The notes under the pieces are model-generated. The model was given only the letters and a program-made list of their open reading frames with translations. It was not told where the DNA came from and ran no database searches. Shown here in pieces: positions 35,446-44,645 of a stretch of 64,000 bases of DNA. How positions within the stretch are numbered: the first letter of the stretch is position 1; each line of letters opens with the position of its first letter. The stretch spans positions 1,550,001-1,614,000 of the forward strand of contig NZ_LR699554.1 of the NCBI RefSeq assembly GCF_902459535.1, given 5' to 3'. The DNA is from Paraburkholderia dioscoreae (lineage in GTDB: Bacteria; Pseudomonadota; Gammaproteobacteria; Burkholderiales; Burkholderiaceae). Position numbers and translations under genes: made by a program.

Positions 35446-36696
35446 ATGTCCAGCCCCACATCCAACCCTGCCGTGTCGCGACTGCCGACGCGTCCCGATT
35501 CCGCACGCGTCACGCGGATCGCCGATGACGCACAGGCGCTCGCAGCCTCCCGCACACTTGCCGGCGTGTTCGCGTCGGGCGCAGCCGAACGTGACCGCAA
35601 TCGCGTGTTGCCGTGGACCGAACTCGATCTATGGTCGCAAAGCGGTCTCGGCGCGATTACCGTGCCGCGCGAATATGGCGGCGCCGGCGTGTCGTTCGCG
35701 ACGCTCGCCGAAGTCTTCGTGAATCTCTGCGCGGCCGATCCGGCGCTGGGGCAGATTCCGCAGAACCATTTCGGCGTGCTGGGCGTGCTGCGCGAAGTCG
35801 GCACCCCGGCGCAGAAAGAGCGCCTGTACGGCGAAGTGCTGGCGGGCCACCGGCTTGGCAATGCCGGCCCGGAACGTCGCTCGGCCGCGGCCGCAACGAT
35901 CCTGCAGGGCTCGACGCGTCTGCGCACCACGCCGGACGGCTTGCGTCTGGACGGCAAGCGGTTCTACTCGACCGGCGCACTGTTCGCACACCGTGTCCCG
36001 ACGCGCGCAGCCGACGACGAAGGACGCGCCGTGCAGGTCTGGGTGCCGCGCGATGCGCCGGGCCTCACCGTGGTCGACGACTGGAGCTCCTTCGGCCAGC
36101 GCACCACGGCGAGCGGCACCGTGACCTTCGAGAACGTGCCGGTCGATCCGCAGGACGTGCTGCCGATCTGGCAACTGGCCGACCGTCCCGGTCTGTTCGG
36201 CCCGGTCTCGCAACTGCTCCAGGCGGCGATCGACCAGGGTATTGCGCAGGCCGCCGTCGCCGACGCGCTCGCCTTCGTGCGCGAACGCGCGCGGCCGTGG
36301 GTCGATTCGGGCCTCGAACACGCAACCGACGACCCGTACATCATCGCCGATGTCGGCCGTCTGGAGATCGACCTGCATGCAGCGCATGAAGTGCTGCTGG
36401 AAACCGGCCGTACGCTGGATGCCATCGCGGCCCAGCCGATCGATGCCGAGGCCAGCGCACGAGCTTCCGTCGCCGTTGCCGAGGCAAAGGTGCTGACCAC
36501 GCGCATCGCGCTCGAAGCAAGCGAAAAGCTGTTCGAGCTGGCCGGTTCCGCGTCGACTCGCGCCGTCCACAATCTCGACCGCCATTGGCGCAACGCCCGC
36601 ACCCATACACTGCATGACCCGGTGCGCTGGAAACTGCATCTGCTTGGCAACTATCACCTGAATCAGGTGCTTCCCGCGCGGCACTCGTGGAACTGA
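35446..36696 (+). CDS. SfnB-family sulfur acquisition oxidoreductase, copy 1
   Basis: A 416-residue acyl-CoA-dehydrogenase-fold flavoprotein. Family motifs are VPREYGGAGVSFATLAEV, QIPQNHFGVLGVLREVG, KRFYSTGALFAHRVPT and HNLDRHWRNARTHTLHDP. SfnB proteins belong to the DMSO2/alkanesulfonate use pathway, probably as FMNH2-dependent monooxygenases. It is the first of four tightly spaced sulfur genes; its stop is 3 bp from the start of a second copy. Confidence 0.88.
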   Translation: MSSPTSNPAVSRLPTRPDSARVTRIADDAQALAASRTLAGVFASGAAERDRNRVLPWTELDLWSQSGLGAITVPREYGGAGVSFATLAEVFVNLCAADPALGQIPQNHFGVLGVLREVGTPAQKERLYGEVLAGHRLGNAGPERRSAAAATILQGSTRLRTTPDGLRLDGKRFYSTGALFAHRVPTRAADDEGRAVQVWVPRDAPGLTVVDDWSSFGQRTTASGTVTFENVPVDPQDVLPIWQLADRPGLFGPVSQLLQAAIDQGIAQAAVADALAFVRERARPWVDSGLEHATDDPYIIADVGRLEIDLHAAHEVLLETGRTLDAIAAQPIDAEASARASVAVAEAKVLTTRIALEASEKLFELAGSASTRAVHNLDRHWRNARTHTLHDPVRWKLHLLGNYHLNQVLPARHSWN

Positions 36697-36699
36697 AAC

Positions 36700-37962
36700 A
36701 TGACTATCGATCTTTCTCCCGCAGCTAGCGGCAGCGCCGCGCCGGCCGCGCTGCCTCGCGAACTGCGTTCGCTACCCACCCCCGATCTGATCGCAGACGA
36801 CGCGCAGGCGCTTCTCGCCGCACGGCGTCTCGCCGAGGCGTTTGCACCAGACGCCGCGCTGCGCGATCGCGAACGGCGGCTTCCGTGGGCCGAGCTCGAC
36901 GCGTTCGTGGCGAGCGGCCTGTGGGGCATCACCGTGCCGCGCGAATTCGGCGGCGCGGGTGTGAGCAACGGCACGCTCGCCGAAGTCACCGCGACGATCG
37001 CCGTGGCCGACGGCTCGCTCGGCCAGATCCCGCAAAACCATTTCTATGCACTGGAGGTGTTGCGCGTCGGCGGCAGTGTTGAACAGCAGCGCTTTTTCTA
37101 CGGACGCGTACTCGCCGGCGAGCGTTTCGGCAACGCGCTCGCCGAAATCGGCCACAAGGATTTCAAACGCCGCACACGGCTCACGCGCGAGGCGGCCGGC
37201 TGGCATATCGACGGCCGGAAGTTCTATTGCACGGGCGCGCTTTACGCCCACTGGATTCCCACGCTGGTCGTGGCCGAAGAGCAGGGCCGCGACGTCACCT
37301 ATCTGGCGTTCGTGCCGCGCGACACGCCGGGCGTTACCGTAACGGACGACTGGGATGGTTTCGGCCAGCGCGTCACCGGCAGCGGTTCGGTGCAGTTCGA
37401 TCACGTGCGGGTCGAGCCCGAATGGATCGTGCCGTTTCAGGCGTCGTTCGAGCGCCCCACGACGATCGGACCGCTTGCGCAGATCATTCACGCGGCGATC
37501 GATCTGGGTCAGGCGCGTGGCGCGTTCGAAGCCGGCCTGAAGTTCGTGCGGGAGCGCTCGCGCCCGTGGATCGACGCGAAGGTGGAACGTGCCGCCGACG
37601 ATCCGCTGACCATTGCGCAGTTCGGCGACATTTCGGTGCGGCTGCGCGCGGCAGAAGCGTTGCTGCGCCGCGCGGGCCGCTTCGTCGACGCGGCGCAGGC
37701 GCAGCTCACCGAGCAATCGGTGGCGCAGGCGTCGATCGCCGTGGCCGAGGCGCGCGCGCTCACCACCACCGCGTCGCTGGATGCCGGCTCGCGTCTGTTC
37801 GAACTCGCCGGCACCGCCGCGACGCTCGACGGTCTCGGCCTCGACCGCTTCTGGCGCAATGCCCGCACTCATACGCTGCATGACCCGGTGCGCTGGAAGT
37901 ATCACGCCGTGGGCAACTTCTACCTCAACGACAAGCTGCCGCCGCGGCATGGAGCCTTGTGA
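36700..37962 (+). CDS. SfnB-family sulfur acquisition oxidoreductase, copy 2
   Basis: A 420-residue paralogue of the upstream gene with the same motif set: VPREFGGAGVSNGTLAEV, QIPQNHFYALEVLRVGG, RKFYCTGALYAHWIPT and FWRNARTHTLHDPVRWKYHA. Tandem duplication with clear divergence suggests different substrates or a heteromeric enzyme. The stop overlaps the next gene (TGATG). Confidence 0.88.
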   Translation: MTIDLSPAASGSAAPAALPRELRSLPTPDLIADDAQALLAARRLAEAFAPDAALRDRERRLPWAELDAFVASGLWGITVPREFGGAGVSNGTLAEVTATIAVADGSLGQIPQNHFYALEVLRVGGSVEQQRFFYGRVLAGERFGNALAEIGHKDFKRRTRLTREAAGWHIDGRKFYCTGALYAHWIPTLVVAEEQGRDVTYLAFVPRDTPGVTVTDDWDGFGQRVTGSGSVQFDHVRVEPEWIVPFQASFERPTTIGPLAQIIHAAIDLGQARGAFEAGLKFVRERSRPWIDAKVERAADDPLTIAQFGDISVRLRAAEALLRRAGRFVDAAQAQLTEQSVAQASIAVAEARALTTTASLDAGSRLFELAGTAATLDGLGLDRFWRNARTHTLHDPVRWKYHAVGNFYLNDKLPPRHGAL

Positions 37963-39332
37963 TGGCGAAAAAACAGATCCTGCTCAACGCGTTCAACATG
38001 AACTGCGTGGGCCACATCAACCACGGTTTGTGGACGCATCCGCGCGACCGTTCGAGCGACTATCGGCTGCTGCCGTACTGGACCAATCTCGCGCGTACGC
38101 TGGAGCGCGGACTGTTCGACGGGCTCTTTCTCGCCGATATCGTCGGCGTGTACGACGTCTATCAGCACAACGTGGACGTGACGTTGCGCGAGTCGATCCA
38201 ACTGCCCGTCAACGATCCCACGCTGCTGGTGTCGGCAATGGCCGCCGTGACCGAGCACCTTGGTTTCGGCGTGACGGTCAATCTCACCTACGAGCAGCCG
38301 TATCTTCTCGCGCGCCGCTTTTCGACGCTGGATCATCTGACGCAAGGCCGTGTGGGCTGGAATATCGTCACGGGATACCTCGACAGCGCGGCACGCGCAA
38401 TGGGGCTCAGCGAGCAACTCCCGCACGACGAACGATACGACCGCGCGGACGAATACCTGGAGGTTCTCTACAAGCTGTGGGAAGGCAGCTGGGAGCAGGG
38501 CGCGGTGCTGCGCGACAAGGCGGGGCGCGTCTATGCGGACCCGGCTAAGGTTCATCAGGTGCGGCACGCGGGCCGGTACTACAACGTCGAAGGCTATCAC
38601 CTCGCCGAGCCGTCGCCGCAACGCACGCCGGTGCTGTTCCAGGCCGGCAGTTCCGGGCGCGGCCAGCGTTTTGGGGCGCGTCATGCCGAGTGCGTGTTCA
38701 TCTCGCCGCCGAACCGGCAGGTCGCGCGCGAGACCGTGCGCACGTTGCGCGAGCAACTGGTGCAGGCCGGCCGCCAGCCCGACGACGTCAAGGTATTCGT
38801 CGGCGCGGCGGTGGTTGCGGGCGCAACCGAACAACAGGCCCGCGAGAAATACGCGGACTATCTGCAATACGCGAGCCGCGAAGCGGGCCTCGCGCACTTC
38901 GCGGCCAGCACGGGCATCGATTACTCGCAATACGATCTCGACGCCCCCGTGGACTACGCGCCCGGCAACGCAATCGAATCGGCCACGCGCACGGCCAAAC
39001 AGCACGGCTGGACACGCCGCAAGCTGCTGGAGATGTTCGAACTCGGCGGCCGCTATCCGGCCATTGTCGGCAGCGCGGCTCAGGTGGCCGACGAACTGCA
39101 GGCATGGATCGAGGAAACGGGCGTCGACGGCTTCAATCTGAGCCGCACGGTGGTCCCGGAAAGCTACGAGGATTTCATCGATCTGGTCGTGCCGGAATTG
39201 CAGAATCGCGGCCTCTACAAGACTGCTTATGCCGACGGTACGCTGCGCCACAAGCTGTTCGGGCAGGGCGATCAGTTACCGGCACGGCATGCGGCAGCAA
39301 GCTTCAGACAGCACACCGCGGAGGCGGTATGA
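37962..39332 (+). CDS. FMN-dependent monooxygenase, NtaA/DszA family
   Basis: A 456-residue luciferase-like monooxygenase starting MAKKQILLNAFNMNCVGHIN, with YLLARRFSTLDHLTQGRVGW and PVLFQAGSSGRGQRFGARHA. These are hallmarks of the NtaA/SnaA/DszA group, which includes dibenzothiophene-sulfone monooxygenase. ATG 37962 sits in TGATG with the preceding stop; a GTG three bases earlier is less likely. It is part of the sfnB-sfnB-LLM-ssuD operon. Confidence 0.87.
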   Translation: MAKKQILLNAFNMNCVGHINHGLWTHPRDRSSDYRLLPYWTNLARTLERGLFDGLFLADIVGVYDVYQHNVDVTLRESIQLPVNDPTLLVSAMAAVTEHLGFGVTVNLTYEQPYLLARRFSTLDHLTQGRVGWNIVTGYLDSAARAMGLSEQLPHDERYDRADEYLEVLYKLWEGSWEQGAVLRDKAGRVYADPAKVHQVRHAGRYYNVEGYHLAEPSPQRTPVLFQAGSSGRGQRFGARHAECVFISPPNRQVARETVRTLREQLVQAGRQPDDVKVFVGAAVVAGATEQQAREKYADYLQYASREAGLAHFAASTGIDYSQYDLDAPVDYAPGNAIESATRTAKQHGWTRRKLLEMFELGGRYPAIVGSAAQVADELQAWIEETGVDGFNLSRTVVPESYEDFIDLVVPELQNRGLYKTAYADGTLRHKLFGQGDQLPARHAAASFRQHTAEAV

Positions 39333-39385
39333 ACACACACACCATCAGCATGGCCCAACGTTCGTCACAGGAGCAGCACGTATGA
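39329..39385 (+). CDS. Tiny coupling ORF (18 aa) between two monooxygenase genes
   Basis: ATG 39329 overlaps the stop of the previous gene and has GGAGG upstream. The 18-residue reading MNTHTISMAQRSSQEQHV ends in TATGA, where the next gene starts (ATG 39382). It could be a translational relay between the two large genes or chance. Confidence 0.3.
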   Translation: MNTHTISMAQRSSQEQHV

Positions 39386-40545
39386 GTCTCGATATCTTCT
39401 GGTTTTTGCCGACCTCGGGCGATACGCGCTATCTCGGCAAGTCCGATTTCGGCCGGCCGCCCACCAACGAATATATGCGTCAGATCGCGGTCACGGCCGA
39501 GAATCTGGGCTATGACGGTTTGCTGATTCCGACCGGCAGCAGCTGTCAGGATCCGTGGGTGACCGCCGCGAGCCTCGTGCCGGTGACACAGCGCATCAAA
39601 CTTCTGGTCGCGTTGCGCACCTCGGTCAGCGGCCCGACCGCCGCCGCCCGCCAGGCCGCCACGCTCGACCAGGCGTTGCATGGACGCCTGCTGCTCAACG
39701 TGGTGCCAGGCGGCGACGCCACCGAACTTGCCGCCGACGGCGTATTTCTCCCGCACGACGAGCGCTATGCGGCAGCCGATGAGTTCCTCACCGTCTGGCG
39801 CGATCTGCTTGCCGGCGAGACGGTGGACTTCAAGGGCAAATACGTTCACGTGGAGCAGGCGCGCAACTTTCATCCGCCTGTGCAGCAGCCCGCGCCGGCG
39901 CTGTATTTCGGCGGGTCGTCGCCGGCCGCGCATGAGCTGGCGGCCAAGCATGTGGACGCCTATCTGACGTGGGGCGAACCGCCCGCCGCCGTAGCCGAAA
40001 AATTCGCCGATGTGCAGCGGCGCGCGGCCGCCCACGGCCGCAAGCTGCGACTCGGGGTGCGTCTGCATGTGATCGTGCGCGAGACCAATGAGGAAGCATG
40101 GGCCGAAGCCGACCGCCTCATCAGCAAGCTCGACGACGATGACATCCGCCGTGCGCAGGAGAACTATGCGCGCATGGATTCGGTCGGACAGCGCCGGATG
40201 GCGGAACTGCACGGCGGGCGCCGCGACAAGCTGGAGATCAGCCCGAACCTGTGGGCCGGCGTCGGTCTGGTGCGCGGCGGGGCCGGCACGGCTCTGGTCG
40301 GCGATGCGCAGACGGTCGCCGCGCGGCTGCAGGAATACGTCGACGCGGGCGCGGATAGCTTCGTGCTGTCCGGCTATCCGCATCTCGAGGAGTCGATCCG
40401 TTTTGCGGAACTCGTGTTCCCGCTGTTGCCCGGCAAGAAACCGGTCACCTTGCGCGATCAGGTTCTGACGGGCGGCGCCTTCGATGTGCGGGCAAACGCC
40501 GGCGCGAGCAAAGAAAGTGAAGCTCGACCCAAGGCGCACGTGTAA
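39382..40545 (+). CDS. ssuD: FMNH2-dependent alkanesulfonate monooxygenase
   Basis: A 387-residue SsuD-type enzyme that releases sulfite from alkanesulfonates. Motifs include MSLDIFWFLPTSGDTRYLG, a TGSSCQDPWVTAASLVP stretch with the SsuD Cys (about residue 54), and HGRLLLNVVPGGDATELAAD. AGGAG precedes ATG 39382. Last gene of the operon; its reductase SsuE is not adjacent. Confidence 0.92.
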   Translation: MSLDIFWFLPTSGDTRYLGKSDFGRPPTNEYMRQIAVTAENLGYDGLLIPTGSSCQDPWVTAASLVPVTQRIKLLVALRTSVSGPTAAARQAATLDQALHGRLLLNVVPGGDATELAADGVFLPHDERYAAADEFLTVWRDLLAGETVDFKGKYVHVEQARNFHPPVQQPAPALYFGGSSPAAHELAAKHVDAYLTWGEPPAAVAEKFADVQRRAAAHGRKLRLGVRLHVIVRETNEEAWAEADRLISKLDDDDIRRAQENYARMDSVGQRRMAELHGGRRDKLEISPNLWAGVGLVRGGAGTALVGDAQTVAARLQEYVDAGADSFVLSGYPHLEESIRFAELVFPLLPGKKPVTLRDQVLTGGAFDVRANAGASKESEARPKAHV

Positions 40546-40574
40546 AGCAGTCGAAGAGGGCGTGAGTTAGTGCA

Positions 40575-40604
40575 CCGGAATCCCGCGAAGGCGCGGGATT
40601 CCGG
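40575..40604. terminator. Perfect 13-bp hairpin between convergent operons
   Basis: The arms ccggaatcccgcg and cgcgggattccgg pair perfectly around an AAGG loop. No T tract follows on either side. It may be a bidirectional terminator or a REP-like element. Confidence 0.6.
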
Positions 40605-40608
40605 CAAC

Positions 40609-40699
40609 CGCATCAAGCAGCCGCATATAGCAACCGCATATAGCAACCGCATATAGCAACCGCATATAGCAACCGCATATAGCAACCGCATATAGCAAC
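40609..40699. repeat. 13-bp tandem repeat array (VNTR)
   Basis: Six perfect copies of cgcatatagcaac run from 40622 to 40699, preceded by one degenerate copy (cgcatcaagcagc, 10 of 13). There are no spacers, so it is not CRISPR. It lies 13 bp beyond the end of the convergent permease gene and after the ssuD hairpin, outside coding sequence. Confidence 0.95.
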
Positions 40700-40712
40700 C
40701 GCGCTATCGCTC

Positions 40713-41549
40713 CTACTCGACCCGGCCGAGGCCGAAACGGCGATAAGCCAGGCGCGCGGCGAAGTCGAGCAGAAACCCGAGCGCACCGATAACCAGAATC
40801 ACCGCAGTCAGCTCGGAATACGCGAGGCGGTCGCGGGTATCGAGAATCAGATAGCCCAGGCCTGAGCTCACGCCGAGCATTTCCGCCGGCACCAGCACGA
40901 TCCACAGAATACCGATGGCAAGCCGCACGCCGGTCAGCACATGCGCGGCGATGCCGGGCACATACACATGCCAGAGCATTTCGCCGCGCGTGGCCGCGAG
41001 ACTTTCGCCGAGCTGCAACCAGCGCTTGTCGATGTGCGCGACGCCGGCGGCGGTGCTCATCATCAGTGGCCACACGGCGGCGAACGCCAGCAGGAAATAC
41101 ACCGCGCGGTCGCCGACGCCGAGCGACATCACGGCGATCGGCATCCACGACAGCGGCGAGATCATGCGCAAAAATTGAAGCGTGGGCGACAAGGCCGTAT
41201 CGAGCGCTTTCACGCGGCCGATCAGAAAACCGAGCGGCACGCCGACCAGCAACGCCCACAGCAGACCGATGGCGATGCGCCGCAGGCTCGTGACGATGTG
41301 GACGGCGAGACGATCGTCGGTGATCAGCGCCGGCAGCGTTTCGAACGCGCGGGCCGGCGAAAACTGCGCGGCGAGCGTGCCGGGCGCGGCGAAAACGGCG
41401 ACCGCCAGCCACCATATCGCGACGATGCCCACGAGGCCTCCCAGCCCGAGTGCGGCGCGACCCAGCCAGCCCGACGATACGGCGCCGTTCGCGCGCGCGG
41501 CTGGGTTGACGGCAGGCGCGGGAGCAGGGCGCGTCGACAGGCTAGACAA
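40713..41549 (-). CDS. Sulfonate/nitrate/taurine-type ABC permease
   Basis: About 278 residues with six helices of the SsuC/TauC type: GIVAIWWLAVAVFAAPGTLA, SLRRIAIGLLWALLVGVPLG, SLAATRGEMLWHVYVPGIAA (EAA loop) and GYLILDTRDRLAYSELTAVI. The start is uncertain: TTG 41549 overlaps the end of the binding-protein gene; a longer frame extends to 41606. Last gene of the operon. Confidence 0.85.
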   Translation of the reverse strand: MSSLSTRPAPAPAVNPAARANGAVSSGWLGRAALGLGGLVGIVAIWWLAVAVFAAPGTLAAQFSPARAFETLPALITDDRLAVHIVTSLRRIAIGLLWALLVGVPLGFLIGRVKALDTALSPTLQFLRMISPLSWMPIAVMSLGVGDRAVYFLLAFAAVWPLMMSTAAGVAHIDKRWLQLGESLAATRGEMLWHVYVPGIAAHVLTGVRLAIGILWIVLVPAEMLGVSSGLGYLILDTRDRLAYSELTAVILVIGALGFLLDFAARLAYRRFGLGRVE

Positions 41550-42732
41550 CGATCGTCTCCGTGCGCGAAAACCCTTCCGGCAAACCAAACGCCTGCATCC
41601 CGCCAACTGACTTGATGCTGTTTTTCACGAAACGGTCGTCCACCAGGTCGCGCGCGACGAATGCCGGATCGAGTTGACCCAGGAACTGCGCATTGCCTTC
41701 GAGCTGGGTCGTTTTCAGGCGGCGAACCAGCTCTTCCGTATAGGCAGGATAGGGATATGGCTGGAAATCGATCCGCTTCGCGTGCCAGTCCGCATGGATG
41801 ATCGCGCGATCGGCCAGATAGCGGCCCTGATCGCCGGGCGCAGGGGCCAGCACTTCGGTCAATACGGCGGCCGTGTGCGGCGTGTAATGGTTCTGGCCGG
41901 TTTTCGACAGCAGCTGCGCGGCCTCTTGCGGATGAGCGCGCGTCCACAACTGCGCCTTCACCACCGAATCGACCACCTTCTGCGACCACGCGGCGCGTTC
42001 GGTCAGATCCCGCTCGTGCATGAACACGACGCAGCATGCATGGTTCTTCCAGACGTCGCCGGTAAAGCGCAGCACCTTGCCGATTTTTAGCCCTTCGGCC
42101 GCCGCATTGAACGGCTCGGCGACGATAAACCCGGCGATCTGTTTCGACGCCAGCGCCGGCGGCATGTCCGACGGCGCCATGACGATGAGTCTCACTTCGT
42201 TCGGCTTGAGCTCGCCGTCTTTCTTCAAGACGGGCACGAGTCCCTGCGTGCGCAACATGTCCTGTACGACGACGTTATGGATCGAGTACCAGAAGGGCAC
42301 CGCCACTGTTTTTCCGCCGAGGTCCGCGACCTTGTCGATGTCGGGCGACACGGTCAGCGCCGAGCCATTGACGTGATTCCACGCGACCACCTTCGCCGGC
42401 GCCTGGCTGCCGTAGCGCGCCCAGATCGTCATCGGCGCGAGCAGGTGCACTACGTTGACCTGACCCGACAGAAACGCTTCGACCAGTTGCGCCCAGCTGC
42501 GCAGCAGCGTCGGCTTCTCGACGGCCAGGCCGGCCGCTTCGAAATAGCCGTTGTTATGGGCGACCAGTAAAGGCGTGGCGTCGGTGATCGGCAGATAGCC
42601 GATGCGCACGGGTGCGTTCGGGTCCGTGGCGGCTCGCGCGTTGAGCGCGCCAAGCAACGGCGCGGCGCCGGCGACGGTGAACATCGAAGCGAGCTTGAGC
42701 CACTCGCGGCGGGACATCGGAAGCTGGCACAT
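41542..42732 (-). CDS. Sulfonate/nitrate-type ABC substrate-binding protein
   Basis: A 396-residue periplasmic protein with a Tat-like leader (SRREWLKLASMFTVAGAAP, cleavage near ARA-AT). It has an NMT1/SsuA-like core: IGYLPITDATPLLVAHNNGY, ALASKQIAGFIVAEPFNAAA and HEVNG-type hinge contacts. It lies between the ATPase and permease genes of the same operon. It is longer than SsuA (about 320) and closer to NrtA-like proteins; the ligand could be a sulfonate or aromatic sulfur compound. Confidence 0.85.
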   Translation of the reverse strand: MCQLPMSRREWLKLASMFTVAGAAPLLGALNARAATDPNAPVRIGYLPITDATPLLVAHNNGYFEAAGLAVEKPTLLRSWAQLVEAFLSGQVNVVHLLAPMTIWARYGSQAPAKVVAWNHVNGSALTVSPDIDKVADLGGKTVAVPFWYSIHNVVVQDMLRTQGLVPVLKKDGELKPNEVRLIVMAPSDMPPALASKQIAGFIVAEPFNAAAEGLKIGKVLRFTGDVWKNHACCVVFMHERDLTERAAWSQKVVDSVVKAQLWTRAHPQEAAQLLSKTGQNHYTPHTAAVLTEVLAPAPGDQGRYLADRAIIHADWHAKRIDFQPYPYPAYTEELVRRLKTTQLEGNAQFLGQLDPAFVARDLVDDRFVKNSIKSVGGMQAFGLPEGFSRTETIVV

Positions 42733-42750
42733 GCGTTTTTTGCCTTCTTT

Positions 42751-43545
42751 CTATATGGGGGCGGTGAGGGCCGCGCGCGACATCGAATCGCGCAGCGCCT
42801 GAAGAATCCGGATGCGCAACGCGCCGAGCGCCTCGAGGTGCATCTCGCGCGGCGACGGGACATCCACGGTCAGTTGCAGGATCAGCTTGCCGCGATTGCC
42901 CAGCACCACGATGCGATTGGAGACGAGCAACGCCTCGTCGATATCGTGTGTGACGAGGAGGGTCGCGGCGTCCGTCTCGCGTACCACGTCCACGAGTAGC
43001 TGTTGCATCTCGGCACGCGTGACTTCGTCGAGCGCGCCGAATGGTTCGTCCAGCAGCAGCGTGCGCGGTTTGCGGGCCAGGCAGCGCGCGAGCGCCGCGC
43101 GCTGCGCCATGCCGCCGGACAACTGGCGCGGCGCGTAGTGACGGGCATGCGCCAGCCCAACCTGGTTCAAAGCCGTGGTGACGCGCTCGCGCCGCGTGCC
43201 ACGCGACAATTCCGGCTGACGTGAAAAGCCGAGCCCGAACGCCACGTTCTTTTCGACCGACAGCCACGGCAGCAGACACGGATCCTGAAACGCCAGCGCG
43301 ACGTCGGGCCGCGGACCGCGCAGGGCGACTCCGTCCACCGCGACGTAGCCGGATTCGGCTTGCTGCAGTCCGGCGACGATACGCAGCAACGTCGACTTTC
43401 CGCAGCCGCTCGGTCCCAGCACGGAAACGAGTTCTCCGGCGCGCACGCTGAGATCGATACCGTCCAGCACGCGACGCCCCGCGTAGCTGAGTCCGACTTC
43501 GCGCACCTCCACGCGCGCCGCGCTCGTGCTGATGGCGTTGCTCAT
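42751..43545 (-). CDS. Sulfonate/nitrate-type ABC ATPase
   Basis: A 264-residue SsuB/TauB-like ATPase: Walker A GPSGCGKST (residues 43-51), Q-loop FQDPCLLPW, signature LSGGMAQRAALARCLA, Walker B LLLDEPFGALD and the H-loop VTHDIDEAL. Its start overlaps the upstream oxidoreductase stop by 4 bp, and the binding-protein gene follows 18 bp later. Confidence 0.93.
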   Translation of the reverse strand: MSNAISTSAARVEVREVGLSYAGRRVLDGIDLSVRAGELVSVLGPSGCGKSTLLRIVAGLQQAESGYVAVDGVALRGPRPDVALAFQDPCLLPWLSVEKNVAFGLGFSRQPELSRGTRRERVTTALNQVGLAHARHYAPRQLSGGMAQRAALARCLARKPRTLLLDEPFGALDEVTRAEMQQLLVDVVRETDAATLLVTHDIDEALLVSNRIVVLGNRGKLILQLTVDVPSPREMHLEALGALRIRILQALRDSMSRAALTAPI

Positions 43546-44645
43546 GCGGCCCTGGTCCGTTGATGCTGTGCCAACTGGTTTTTCAGCTGCACGATGCTCG
43601 GCGTGACGATCGGCACGAAGGCCGCTTCACGCGTGCGCCGTGCGGTGCCGCCCTGTTCTCGCAGATAGCCGCGTCCGCCCGCGGTCACGACTTCGAGGCG
43701 CACGGCGCGATCGACCGCGGCCGCGAGGCCGATCCGCACTTCGAACAGCGCGGCAGGCGCCGAAACGAAGGTGCCGTGTTGAACACCGTCGAATAGCCGG
43801 TTTGTCAGCGCGTCGAGTTCGTGTGCGAGCGGGGCGACTTCGTCCTCCACGGCCGCGCGGGCCGGCGCGCTGCTTTCATTGATTGCGGCAAGCGCACGGC
43901 GGGCGAGACCGATCGACAATCCGCATTGAAAACCCAGAAACGCCGGGCGCACGCGCGCAAGAAAGGCGGGCGCGTCGGCGGTGATCTGCCAGCTTGCGTC
44001 GAGCGCGGCGCGCTCCACCGTGAGGGCTGCTGTGTTGCTCGAACGCAGGGCAATCAGGTCGAGATCGTCGCTGCGTACGACACCCGCTGCGTCGTGGGGA
44101 ATCGCGAAGATCGAAGGCGGTGCGCCGTCGCTGTGATCGAACGCGGCGGCGGCAAGGAAACCCTCGCGGCGCAGGTTCGTGATCCACGGCAGCTTGCCGT
44201 TGAGCGTCCAGCCCGCGGCGACTCCGTGGATGGAGCGGGGTGTCGCATTCATCTGCAGAGGCTCGATGTTCGACAGATACTTCATCGCGTTCGAGAGGCC
44301 CGTTGCGCCGGCCAGTTCGCCGCGCAACAACGCGGGCAGCCAGCGCGCGCGCAGCGCTTCGTTCGGGCTCTGCAGCAGATATTCGATGAACGTGCGCTGA
44401 CCCCAGAACACGAATGCCGCCGTCAGCGAATGGGCGGCAACGCTGGTGATGGCTTCGATCGCGTCGACCGCCGTGCCGTCCAGACCGCCTTCATGCGCCG
44501 GCACGCCGATCCGGAAAAGATCCGCGCGCCCGAGCCGCGGCAGGATCTCGTGCGCCAGATCTTGCCTGGTGTCGATAGCCTCGGCGTTAGCGTCGAGCCA
44601 TGTTGCGAGATCCGGTGCTGTGGTAGTCAGCGGCTGTGGTTTCAT
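43542..44645 (-). CDS. Acyl-CoA dehydrogenase-like oxidoreductase
   Basis: A 367-residue protein of the acyl-CoA-dehydrogenase fold, divergent from SfnB. Visible parts are RADLFRIGVPAHEGGLDG, WTLNGKLPWITNL and a C-terminal LEVVTAGGRGYLREQGG segment near the flavin site. A longer open frame upstream (to 45221) is the shadow of the CMD gene. Both ends overlap neighbours by about 4 bp, so it is part of a tightly coupled operon. The substrate may be an organosulfur compound imported by the ABC system. Confidence 0.75.
   Translation of the reverse strand: MKPQPLTTTAPDLATWLDANAEAIDTRQDLAHEILPRLGRADLFRIGVPAHEGGLDGTAVDAIEAITSVAAHSLTAAFVFWGQRTFIEYLLQSPNEALRARWLPALLRGELAGATGLSNAMKYLSNIEPLQMNATPRSIHGVAAGWTLNGKLPWITNLRREGFLAAAAFDHSDGAPPSIFAIPHDAAGVVRSDDLDLIALRSSNTAALTVERAALDASWQITADAPAFLARVRPAFLGFQCGLSIGLARRALAAINESSAPARAAVEDEVAPLAHELDALTNRLFDGVQHGTFVSAPAALFEVRIGLAAAVDRAVRLEVVTAGGRGYLREQGGTARRTREAAFVPIVTPSIVQLKNQLAQHQRTRAA

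Noticed and set aside
40609..40699. CRISPR array
   Set aside because: Repeat units are 13 bp and directly adjacent with no spacers; no cas genes nearby.
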